Source: Acidobacteria bacterium UBA7540 (GTDB lineage: Bacteria > Acidobacteriota > Terriglobia > UBA7540). From it: DNA of 19,762 nt. A program made the position numbers and the translations under genes. The notes beneath the pieces are model-generated. The model made no database searches. It was not told the DNA's origin and saw only the letters and a list, made by a program, of their open reading frames with translations. Location of the stretch: assembly GCA_002478145.1 (NCBI GenBank), contig DLMI01000025.1:33080-52841 (forward strand), in the 5' to 3' direction. Positions within the stretch are counted from its first letter, which is position 1; each line of letters starts with the position of its first letter. Positions 8,385 to 14,710 of the stretch are shown one piece after another.

Positions 8385-8751
8385 TTCACTCAATGTCGCA
8401 CAACTCGTCGATTCTGGGGCGTTTTTTCGCTTTGATTGGCGCTTTTCGCACTCAGAATTCGGTTCGTTTTTGAGCCTCCGAAGACGTTAACCCCTTTGTT
8501 TTCACCAGATCCTTAGCTTCGTTCCGTCTATTTAGTATCTTTTTTGCATTTTGTGCCAATCTCCCGCCGCCCTGGGGCCGATTTCGAACCCCCCGGAAGC
8601 GGTCTGGCGGTGCGTTCAGCATACGTCAACTACAGTAGGCTACCAGATTTCCGGCCGCGTGGCAAGAGGCAAGACGCATCATATCCCCAATCCGCCGATA
8701 GGAGATGGGCTCCGGTGGGAAGGGTGGTGTCGGATGGGCTGTCGATAGTAA

Positions 8752-8827
8752 TCTGCGTCATCTGCGCAATCTGCGGATTATAACAAGCGGGCAAAAACAA
8801 ATCCGCAGATTGCGCAGATGACGCAGA
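8752..8827. repeat. Perfect 28-bp inverted repeat made of ATCTGCGNN units
   Basis: Arms 8752-8779 and 8800-8827 are exact reverse complements around a 20-nt loop. Each arm is itself a three-fold 9-bp tandem repeat of ATCTGCG followed by two variable bases (TC, CA, GA). It lies away from any gene. It could act as a bidirectional terminator or be a mobile palindrome; no T-tract follows. Confidence 0.88.
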
Positions 8828-9126
8828 CGAGTGAAGAAAGACGCGACGAGAGGACCTACGTCACCATCGGCGCGGCCACCGCTGCTCGCTGATCCCGCAT
8901 GGCCGGATACGCCGGGGCGGGTAGCGTATCATGCGCAGAGGGTAGTGCGGCGCTTGCTGACGAGGCTGGAGCGGGGGGGTGCTCTTCGTTTCATTAACGC
9001 ACCTGTTGGGATGGTTCTTGGTCCGCGATCACGGCTTTTGGATCTTGAGAATGGTACTCGTAAGCGGATGCCAGGCACAACCAGTCTTCCAGTTTAAGTG
9101 CCATTCCCCAACTGAGTCTCCTATTC

Positions 9127-9148
9127 AAGTGCCACCTGACACTTGGCA
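9127..9148. repeat. Short AAGTGCCA inverted repeat
   Basis: AAGTG (9127-9131) pairs with CACTT (9140-9144) and, alternatively, TGCCA (9130-9134) with TGGCA (9144-9148). A second AAGTGCCA occurs about 30 bp upstream near 9096. This may be the end of a decayed mobile element; the evidence is thin. Confidence 0.35.
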
Positions 9149-9355
9149 AATGACGTCACGTACGAGGCATCCGCCGAGACCTGATTGGGCCGGCGCGCTG
9201 TTTTCCTGGCAACTATCCTGGCACAAATTACGTCTTAACAAGTGTTGTGACGCAACCGCGCCCCTGGAAGCAGCCAACGTCTCTCGGGCCGGCGTGGCCG
9301 TCCGTCTCTTCGAAGGGCATTACGTCTGAATGATGATGAGCTCAAGTTGATGAAC

Positions 9356-9361
9356 AGGAGG
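9356..9361 (+). promoter_or_regulatory. Ribosome binding site that fixes a GTG start
   Basis: AGGAGG lies 7 nt before the GTG at 9369, an ideal position, and decides the start of the barrel-protein gene. Confidence 0.85.
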
Positions 9362-9368
9362 ACACAAC

Positions 9369-10022
9369 GTGAAACACATCCGCACCTTTCTTCCCTTGAT
9401 CCTGCTGCTGGGCTCGGTCCCGCTGCTCCAAGCGCAGGGCTCGTTCGATGTGGCCGTTGGTTTCGGCAGCGTCCACGATAAGGCGACTGGCCTCGGCATC
9501 GACAGTGTGACGGGTTCCTCTTGCACGCCGTCATCCGCAGCTCCCACTTGTGAGGTCACGCCCGGTTTGGGCGGGCTCCTCATGGGCTTTGAGGGGGACG
9601 GGATGCTGAATAAGCATTTCGGCATCGGAGGGGACTTTAGCTTCCAACCCACCAAGAACGACTACGGCCCCTTGCAATACCGGCAGCTCTTCTACACTTT
9701 CAACGGGATCTACGCCCCCATTAACAACAAGCGGCTGCAACTACGGTTGGAAGGCGGAATTGGCGGCACGCGATCGGGCTTTTCATTAACAGAGACTTCT
9801 TGCGTGGGCACCGCAGTCTGCACGACGCAGGCCCTGCCCATAGGCAATTCAAGCCATTTCCAGGTGCATGTGGGAGCCGGCGTTCAGTTCTATGTAAAGC
9901 CACACATTTTCATTCGGCCACAGTTTGATTTCCGCGAGGTGCCGGGCCTCACCAACCAGTTTGGCAGGGACCAGGTGATTGGCGGCACCATCTGGGTAGG
10001 CTATAACTTCGGAGAGATGTAA
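9369..10022 (+). CDS. Predicted outer-membrane beta-barrel protein
   Basis: A 217-residue protein with a signal peptide (basic start, hydrophobic 7-20, cleavage likely after LQAQG near 22-24). The mature part is rich in alternating polar/aromatic strands and glycine turns, as in small outer-membrane barrels: GSFDVAVGFGSVHDK, HFGIGGDFSFQP, LRLEGGIGGTRSGFSL, HFQVHVGAGVQFYV, FIRPQFDFREVP and a final IGGTIWVGYNF. Four cysteines (C52, C61, C125, C131) fall in predicted loops and could form disulfides. It resembles the 8-stranded OmpA-like/OMP_b-brl proteins but I cannot name a specific family. It stands alone, divergent from the acylase operon, with a strong RBS. Confidence 0.83.
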   Translation: MKHIRTFLPLILLLGSVPLLQAQGSFDVAVGFGSVHDKATGLGIDSVTGSSCTPSSAAPTCEVTPGLGGLLMGFEGDGMLNKHFGIGGDFSFQPTKNDYGPLQYRQLFYTFNGIYAPINNKRLQLRLEGGIGGTRSGFSLTETSCVGTAVCTTQALPIGNSSHFQVHVGAGVQFYVKPHIFIRPQFDFREVPGLTNQFGRDQVIGGTIWVGYNFGEM

Positions 10023-10104
10023 GGCCCACAATTCCCAGACCTCACCGGTAGCCTCGGCCTTAATTAGGGCAATAGTTTACTTCGCTCATCCACCCAAAAG
10101 TCGC

Positions 10105-10333
10105 CTAGTGCTTAGTTGTAGAAGTTAGCGACCTTATTTGTCGGGGGATGGAAGGGCGGGGCTTCAGCCCCGCCGCAGGGCGCAGGCGGGATTTGGGGGC
10201 TTTAGCCCCTGAAGCGACGCGGCTTCAGGGCCTAAAAGGCCCATTCAACTCTCCGCCCCGCGGCGGCGGGGCTAAAGCCCCGCCCTTCCGAGGGTCACAA
10301 ATAATATCGGAAATTAATGCAACTAAGCACTAG
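10105..10333. mobile_element. 229-bp nested palindrome with terminal inverted repeats, candidate MITE
   Basis: The ends 10105-10142 and 10296-10333 are imperfect 38-bp inverted repeats; the outer 14 bp (CTAGTGCTTAGTTG) are perfect. Inside, 10150-10176 and 10263-10289 are 27-bp complements with one mismatch, each itself palindromic (GGGGCTTCAGCCCC type). A further stem pairs about 10194-10214 with 10221-10242. Both ends carry the tetramer CTAG, which may be a target duplication or part of the ends. It codes for nothing and lies between two convergent genes. It could instead be a very large REP-type element or bidirectional terminator. Confidence 0.72.
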
Positions 10334-10362
10334 TCAGGTGGGCGGGGAGGGTGGTGCGCGCA

Positions 10363-11358
10363 TTAATGCTTGCGCAACTCAGGCTGAATGCTTGCCACAA
10401 AGCGTGTAAGCGCCGCGTTGACCAGGTCCGGCTTCTCAAGCATGGGGTAGTGGCCGACGCCGGTCAGCACCTGGTACTGCAATCGCGGCAGGCTCTTCTT
10501 GAAGATATCGATGAAGCGCTCGGGATTCCAGAATGAGCTGAAGATTGCGAATGCCGGAAGGTCAAGAGGGGGGTGGGGCTCGTAGAGTCGGCGGTCGGCA
10601 AGGCCTTCCAGGCAGCCTACCAGCACGTGTTGGGGAGTGGCGAGGATGGATCGCGTGACCTCGTCGCGCACCGCCGTGGGGGTCTGCGGGACGTAGAGTT
10701 GGTCGATAAATTTTCGGACCTTCTCCTGATAATCCGGCGAGCGGAAATCTTCAGCGCGCTTGCGGAGCCCGGTGATCTGCTGGTCGACGTCGACCGGAAT
10801 AGTGAATGTGCCATCAACCCAGATCAGGGCGATGGTCTTCTCTGGCCAGCGGCGTGCGAACTCGTACGCCACCATCCCGCCCATGCTGTGACCCACAACA
10901 GCGGCCTTCTGCACCCGCGCGTGTTCGAGCACGGCGTAAACCGCTCGCGCAAACAGGTCGAGCGTGTAAGGGATGTCCGGCTTGTCGCTGCGCCCGTGGC
11001 CTGGGAGGTCGACCAGCAGCACACGACTATAAGGCACTAGCGCCGGCACCTGATTCCGCCACAGCGAGGTGTCGCAGCCCCAGCCGGATAGGAAAATCAT
11101 GGCGCTTTTGCCGGAGCCGAAGCTGCGGTAATAGATGCGGTGCCCATCCAGATTCGCGAATCGCTCCTTGGCTCGCGGCACACCGCTCGCCAGACTCAAG
11201 AGTGGAACGAGCAGAAGACCCCCCGCAAGCGCCAGCGGACATATGCCCGGCCGTAAATGAGAACCTGCGGAGTGTTGGGCAGGGAGGCTGGAAACAAGGT
11301 GCAAAGGAGCAAAGAACCTCGCCGCTGAGAGTGCGCCGACAATGCTACTTATGTTCAT
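10363..11358 (-). CDS. Alpha/beta hydrolase, exported or membrane-anchored
   Basis: A 331-residue alpha/beta-hydrolase-fold enzyme. The fold markers are visible: the oxyanion-hole region FLSGWGCDTSLWRNQ (89-103), VDLPGHGRSDKPD (116-128), the nucleophile elbow GHSMGG (S158) and the C-terminal GVGHYPMLEKP with catalytic H303; the acid residue is not certain. An N-terminal stretch of about 60 residues with a hydrophobic block (LALAGGLLLVPLLSLASG, 42-59) suggests export or anchoring. Substrate is unknown. GGAGG lies 7 nt before the ATG, so the long N-terminus is likely real. The gene starts 27 bp after lutB on the same strand, so co-transcription is likely, although a hydrolase is not a known part of the lactate-utilisation complex. 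Confidence 0.9.
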   Translation of the reverse strand: MNISSIVGALSAARFFAPLHLVSSLPAQHSAGSHLRPGICPLALAGGLLLVPLLSLASGVPRAKERFANLDGHRIYYRSFGSGKSAMIFLSGWGCDTSLWRNQVPALVPYSRVLLVDLPGHGRSDKPDIPYTLDLFARAVYAVLEHARVQKAAVVGHSMGGMVAYEFARRWPEKTIALIWVDGTFTIPVDVDQQITGLRKRAEDFRSPDYQEKVRKFIDQLYVPQTPTAVRDEVTRSILATPQHVLVGCLEGLADRRLYEPHPPLDLPAFAIFSSFWNPERFIDIFKKSLPRLQYQVLTGVGHYPMLEKPDLVNAALTRFVASIQPELRKH

Positions 11359-11385
11359 GCTAACTCCTCCTTCATGGTGTAGACG

Positions 11386-12816
11386 CTAAGAAATTTCTTT
11401 CCAGCGGTCGTGGAAGGACTTTTGCGCAAGCGCGGGGAGGTCCCGTCCATCCGTCCAGCGGGACGCAGGGTAGAGGGGAACTTTTCGAATCCAGCCGGAA
11501 CGAGCGAGTACGAACTGGCCCCAGCGCGCCATGCGCCCGCCGAGCGCATAAACCCAGGGTCGCGACAGGGCCCAGGCAAACAGGCGCATCATGGTCTTCT
11601 CGCGCAAGAGCGAACCTTTCGGTCTGGGTGCAGGGGCCACTTTCTGCGCCTTACTGCGCAAATGAAGCAGGAGATCGGGGATATTGATCTTGACGGGACA
11701 AACTTCGCGGCAGGCACCGCAAAGGGAAGAAGCGAAGGGCAACTCCCGCGCCTGCCCGATGCTGGTAAATTGGGGAGTGATTAACGCCCCGATAGGACCG
11801 CTGTAAACCCAACCGTAGGCATGCCCGCCAATCTTGCGATAAACCGGGCAGGTGTTGAGGCAGGCGCCACAACGGATGCAATAAAGCGCTTCCCGCATCT
11901 TGAGATCCGCCAAGGTGTCCACGCGCCCATTGTCGACCAGCACCACGTGCATCTCGTCCGGACCGTCTTCACCCGGGCGCCGCGGGCCGGTGAGGAAGGA
12001 GGTGTAAGTGGTCAGCTTCTGTCCCGTGCCCGAACGCCCCAGCAGGCGCAGGAAAACGCCGAGGTCCGCAAAACGCGGGATGATCTTCTCGATTCCCACC
12101 AGCGCCACATGTACCCGCGGCGCCGTCGTGCAAAAACGGATGTTCCCCTCATTTTCCGCCAACACCACGGTACCGGTTTCCGCCACCAGGAAATTGGCGC
12201 CGCTCATGCCCATGCCCGCCCTGGCAAATCTCTCTCGAAGGACCTGGCGTGCAATCGCCGTAAGTCGTTCCGGCACTGCGGTACGCTCGGAGTGAAGGTG
12301 AGTGGCGAAGAGGTCCGAAATATCGTGCCTTGTCATGTGGATGGCCGGGGCCACGATGTGCGCGGGCCGGTTGCCGGCGAGTTGGATAATGAACTCGCCC
12401 AGGTCCGTCTCGACGGGGCGAATCCCCCGCGCCTCGAGTGCATGGTTCAGCTCCACTTCCTCCGCGACCATCGATTTCGCCTTCACGATTTCCCTGGCGC
12501 CGCATTGCTGCGCGATTTCCAGAACTATCCGGCAGGCCTCCTCGGCCGTCGCGGCCCAGTGTACCTTGCCGCCGCGCCGCTCCACGTTGTCGGCAAACTG
12601 CCCGAGGTAAAAGTCCAAGTGCTCCATCACTTGGCGCTTGAGCTCCTGGGCGCGCTCGCGCAGCCGTTCCCAGCCAGGGACTTCGGCGATCGCTTCCAAG
12701 CGGTGGGTGTAAAGGCGGAGGGTCGAAGAGCGATAGGCTTCCTGAAGATGCGCATCGGCGAGAGTCTTGTTACCGAGCTCGTGAACTTCGTTGCTGTAAA
12801 CGCCTGTGTCAGCCAT
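11386..12816 (-). CDS. lutB: LutB-type iron-sulfur protein (lactate utilization)
   Basis: A 476-residue cytoplasmic protein of the LutB/YkgF family, part of the non-flavin L-lactate oxidation system LutABC. A LUD domain spans about 65-290 (AGMGMSGANFLVAETGTVVLAENEGN, 200-225 region). It is followed by two 4Fe-4S motifs: C313, C316, C319, C323 (CIRCGACLNTCP) and C366, C369, C373 (CGACREVCPVKINIP). The GGHAYGWVYSGPIGA linker is also typical. The length is normal. The ATG agrees with family N-termini, but no Shine-Dalgarno is visible; its place is taken by a GTCGAGA-type repeat. lutA lies upstream on the same strand, separated by a 137-bp palindrome. No lutC gene is present nearby. Confidence 0.95.
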   Translation of the reverse strand: MADTGVYSNEVHELGNKTLADAHLQEAYRSSTLRLYTHRLEAIAEVPGWERLRERAQELKRQVMEHLDFYLGQFADNVERRGGKVHWAATAEEACRIVLEIAQQCGAREIVKAKSMVAEEVELNHALEARGIRPVETDLGEFIIQLAGNRPAHIVAPAIHMTRHDISDLFATHLHSERTAVPERLTAIARQVLRERFARAGMGMSGANFLVAETGTVVLAENEGNIRFCTTAPRVHVALVGIEKIIPRFADLGVFLRLLGRSGTGQKLTTYTSFLTGPRRPGEDGPDEMHVVLVDNGRVDTLADLKMREALYCIRCGACLNTCPVYRKIGGHAYGWVYSGPIGALITPQFTSIGQARELPFASSLCGACREVCPVKINIPDLLLHLRSKAQKVAPAPRPKGSLLREKTMMRLFAWALSRPWVYALGGRMARWGQFVLARSGWIRKVPLYPASRWTDGRDLPALAQKSFHDRWKEIS

Positions 12817-12817
12817 A

Positions 12818-12843
12818 GTCGGGAGTCGAGAAGTCGAGAGTCA
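12818..12843. repeat. GTCGAGA-type short tandem repeat
   Basis: Degenerate repeats of AGTCGGG, AGTCGAGA and AGTCGAGAGTC directly abut the lutB start codon and occupy the position of its expected ribosome binding site. Confidence 0.7.
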
Positions 12844-12851
12844 AATGCTTT

Positions 12852-12988
12852 TGGAGTGCGGCAGCTTGCTGCCGCTTTCTCCCGCTCTGCGGGACAGCTT
12901 GCTGGCCGAGCACTGGAGCGCGGTACTTGGACGCGTAAGGCGCGAGCAAGCTCGCAGCAGGAAAGCGGCAGCAAGCTGCCGCACTCCA
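12852..12988. repeat. 137-bp element with perfect 28-bp terminal inverted repeats
   Basis: 12852-12879 and 12961-12988 are exact reverse complements, beginning TGGAGTGCGGCAGC. Each arm also contains the palindrome GCGGCAGCTTGCTGCCGC. The interior (12880-12960) has smaller complementary GC blocks. The element starts 6 bp after the lutA stop codon and lies inside the presumed lutAB transcript. Confidence 0.88.
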
Positions 12989-12994
12989 GAGCGC

Positions 12995-13741
12995 CTACGG
13001 CGCATGCCTGTGCTGTTTTTGCGCCAACACCTCCGCCAGGTGCATCGTCTTGAGTGGCAATCCCTGGCGGTGAATCATCCCTGCAAGGTGCATCAGGCAT
13101 CCCGAGTCATTGGCTACAAGGTACTCGGCGTCTGTTTGGGTGGCAAATTGGAGTTTGTCCTGGCCCATGGCGACTGAGACTTCGGGGAATTTGACGGCGA
13201 ACGTTCCCCCGAAGCCGCAGCACACCTTGTACCCTTCCATCTCGACGAAATCGATGCCCCGCACCTTGCGCAGCAGCTTCCGCGGCTGTTCCTCAACGCC
13301 CAACTCGCGCAGAAGATGACAGGAATCGTGGTACGTCACGCGATGGGGGAAGCTTGCCCCAACATCCTCGACCTTCAAAATGTTCACCAGGAATTCCGAG
13401 AACTCAAAGAAGCGGTTGCGTAGTTGATGGCATTTTCGAAGCCGGTCAGGGTCAGCGGCGAAGAGTTCGGGATAAAACACTCGCACCATCGAGGTGCAGG
13501 AACCCGAGGGGCACACCACATAGTCCGCATCATCAAAAAGGTTGAGGACCTTTGAAGCCACCGCTCGAGCTTCATCACGGTAACCCGTGTTGAAGGCAGG
13601 CTGACCGCAACAGGTTTGCGCAGGATTGAAAGTGACCTCGACATCTAACCGCCGAAGCACGTTGACCACACTCTCGCCCACTTGGGGGAAGAACTGGTCA
13701 CCCAAACAAGTTACAAAGAGCGCGACTCGAACTCTGGGCAT
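12995..13741 (-). CDS. lutA: LutA-type (Fe-S)-binding protein, CCG domain
   Basis: A 248-residue cytoplasmic protein of the LutA/YkgE family with two cysteine-rich CCG domains, related to GlpC/HdrB-type subunits. The first has C12 and CCGQPAFNTGY (C44-C45) with C77 and C82 in CPSGSC. The second has C141 (YHDSCH), CCGFGGTFAVKFPEVS (C174-C175) and C215 (NDSGCLMHL). In characterised systems LutA works with LutB and LutC to oxidise L-lactate to pyruvate. GAGGG lies about 6 nt before the ATG, supporting the start. The final residues (HRHAP) end just before the 137-bp inverted-repeat element. Confidence 0.95.
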   Translation of the reverse strand: MPRVRVALFVTCLGDQFFPQVGESVVNVLRRLDVEVTFNPAQTCCGQPAFNTGYRDEARAVASKVLNLFDDADYVVCPSGSCTSMVRVFYPELFAADPDRLRKCHQLRNRFFEFSEFLVNILKVEDVGASFPHRVTYHDSCHLLRELGVEEQPRKLLRKVRGIDFVEMEGYKVCCGFGGTFAVKFPEVSVAMGQDKLQFATQTDAEYLVANDSGCLMHLAGMIHRQGLPLKTMHLAEVLAQKQHRHAP

Positions 13742-14052
13742 CTCAACCCTCGCAAAGCGTTAACCGTATTAGAAAAGCGTTTTGAGGTCAAGGACCAACG
13801 ATTGGCCAGGCTGCGGGAAGGTAGCGTGGCTATTTTGGGTGGTCGTTCAACCCGAATTCGTGAGTTGAACGAGGTTCCTGGTTTCATGGAATGGAAAAAC
13901 CCCTCACCCGCCCTCCTCCGTCGGGCACCCTCTCCCCAGGGAGAGGGCTGTCATTTCTGGTGCGCGTTGGGGTTAGGAAAGCCGCCCTCTCCCTGAGGAG
14001 AGGGTGGCCCGCTGCCGGCGCTTTCACCAGCCGCAGCGGGCCGGGTGAGGGG
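13742..14052. other. Intergenic stretch with a CCCTCACCC-type palindrome
   Basis: This 311-bp gap upstream of lutA has no gene. Half of it is the palindromic element at 13900-14052. The remaining 13742-13899 should hold the lutA promoter, but I see no clear promoter or operator. Confidence 0.6.
13900..14052. repeat. 153-bp CCCTCACCC...GGGTGAGGG palindromic repeat
   Basis: Outer arms 13900-13910 and 14042-14052 are exact complements. Three hairpins lie inside: 13928-13936/13939-13947 (CCCTCTCCC/GGGAGAGGG), 13985-13992/13997-14004 and 14007-14014/14034-14041. The right end touches the stop codon of the 14053-14550 gene. Elements with these arms are widespread in GC-rich bacteria. Confidence 0.88.
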
Positions 14053-14550
14053 TTAGTTACGCAACGGCACTCGGACGACGATCGCATCGTTCACCCGTGC
14101 GATTAGCGAGGAAAACGAATCTTTGCCAACCTCATTCATCGGTTGGACGAGGGCGGTCAAAGGCTTCACGGTGACGCGCAGTTTCGCGTGCGGATCGCGC
14201 GAGGCCTGGAAGGAAACCACGCAATCCGGCCGGCCGTCGCCATCCAGGTCGATAGGCTCGGAGATCGCGGCCGGCAGCGCCGAGACGGGTTTCCACACGA
14301 TTTGCACAAACGACGCGGTGGGCGAGAGCGGGGCGCGTTTCAGGACAGGTTTGTAGACGACAATCTGGTAACCGTCGCGGGCGATTATGCGGGCCGGTTC
14401 GCCGCCCGTGTATTCCGGGTCAATTCTTAGCGAGGTCTTCGCCGCAGCGCGGCTGAATACGCCGAACCAGAACAGCGGCCCCACCACCGCCACGGCGATG
14501 GTGAGCACCGCGACCGCATAACCGAGTATTGCCGGCAAGCGCTTTGTCAT
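14053..14550 (-). CDS. Small membrane-anchored protein with a calcium-type loop
   Basis: A 165-residue protein not assigned to a named family. One hydrophobic anchor spans about 8-32 (LGYAVAVLTIAVAVVGPLFWFGVF), with the rest probably outside the cytoplasm. D101-L-D103-G-D105-G-R-P-D109 is a DxDxDGxxD loop, as in EF-hand, dockerin and FG-GAP-like calcium sites, followed by C110. The open frame extends upstream to 14727, but the ATG at 14550 has GGAG at 6 nt spacing. The upstream part is encoded by an inverted repeat, so 14550 is the start. It follows the polyferredoxin gene on the same strand by 160 bp, suggesting it is the third gene of that module. Function unknown. Confidence 0.8.
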   Translation of the reverse strand: MTKRLPAILGYAVAVLTIAVAVVGPLFWFGVFSRAAAKTSLRIDPEYTGGEPARIIARDGYQIVVYKPVLKRAPLSPTASFVQIVWKPVSALPAAISEPIDLDGDGRPDCVVSFQASRDPHAKLRVTVKPLTALVQPMNEVGKDSFSSLIARVNDAIVVRVPLRN

Positions 14551-14556
14551 AACGTT

Positions 14557-14562
14557 CTCCTT
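14557..14562 (-). promoter_or_regulatory. Ribosome binding site that fixes the start at 14550
   Basis: AAGGAG lies 6 nt upstream of the ATG at 14550 and favours this start over the longer frame from 14727. Confidence 0.8.
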
Positions 14563-14611
14563 CCGCGAGTCCCCAGTGGTGGAAGTTGCCGCGGGAAAAC
14601 TCCTCCATGCT

Positions 14612-14695
14612 GTCATTCCGAGCGAAGCGAGGAATCTCGCCCTGATTCTTTCCTCGACAAAACAGGGCGGGATTCCTCGCTTCGCTCGGAATGAC
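14612..14695. repeat. 84-bp inverted repeat, GTCATTCCGAGCGAAG type
   Basis: Arms 14612-14636 and 14671-14695 are perfect 25-bp complements. Adding 14637-14644/14663-14670 extends the stem to 33 bp with one mismatch around an 18-nt loop. It lies between the polyferredoxin and small-protein genes. The arm sequence is of a kind common in many bacterial genomes. Confidence 0.9.
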
Positions 14696-14710
14696 ACGAG
14701 CCCACTAGCC

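Larger units (their letters stand above)
8076..9368. other. 1.3 kb stretch without a convincing gene
   Basis: This lies between the divergent acylase (-) and barrel-protein (+) genes. It holds the GAAACTGG repeat copy B (8296-8384), a perfect 28-bp inverted repeat (8752-8827) and a short AAGTGCCA-type inverted repeat (9127-9148). The remaining sequence, especially 8386-8751 and 8831-9100, gives no recognisable protein, tRNA or other RNA. Promoters for both flanking genes must lie here, but none stands out. Confidence 0.6.

Noticed and set aside
8088..8393. 101-codon minus-strand frame just upstream of the acylase gene with a signal-like start
   Set aside because: Its first third is the GAAACTGG repeat and the rest has no domain or compositional signature. 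It is better read as repeat plus leader DNA.
8565..8650. tRNA-like GGTTCGAAATC string on the minus strand
   Set aside because: The T-stem does not pair correctly and no acceptor, D or anticodon stems can be drawn around it.
8752..8827. CRISPR-like appearance of repeated 9-bp units
   Set aside because: Units are contiguous without spacers and are inverted; there are no cas genes nearby.
8831..9097. 88-codon plus-strand frame in the long gap
   Set aside because: No RBS, no recognised motif, and a competing overlapping frame of similar length. Not supported as a gene.
9215..9245. Sigma-54-like TGGCAC motif upstream of the barrel-protein gene
   Set aside because: The -12 GC element is absent at the required spacing.
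10020..10063. TAAGGCC...GGCCTTA inverted repeat after the barrel-protein gene as a terminator
   Set aside because: Only 7 bp of stem, a 30-nt loop and no T-tract. Too weak to call.
11821..14106. Plus-strand open frames opposite lutA and lutB
   Set aside because: Both coding genes have full cysteine motifs on the minus strand; the plus frames have no recognisable domains.
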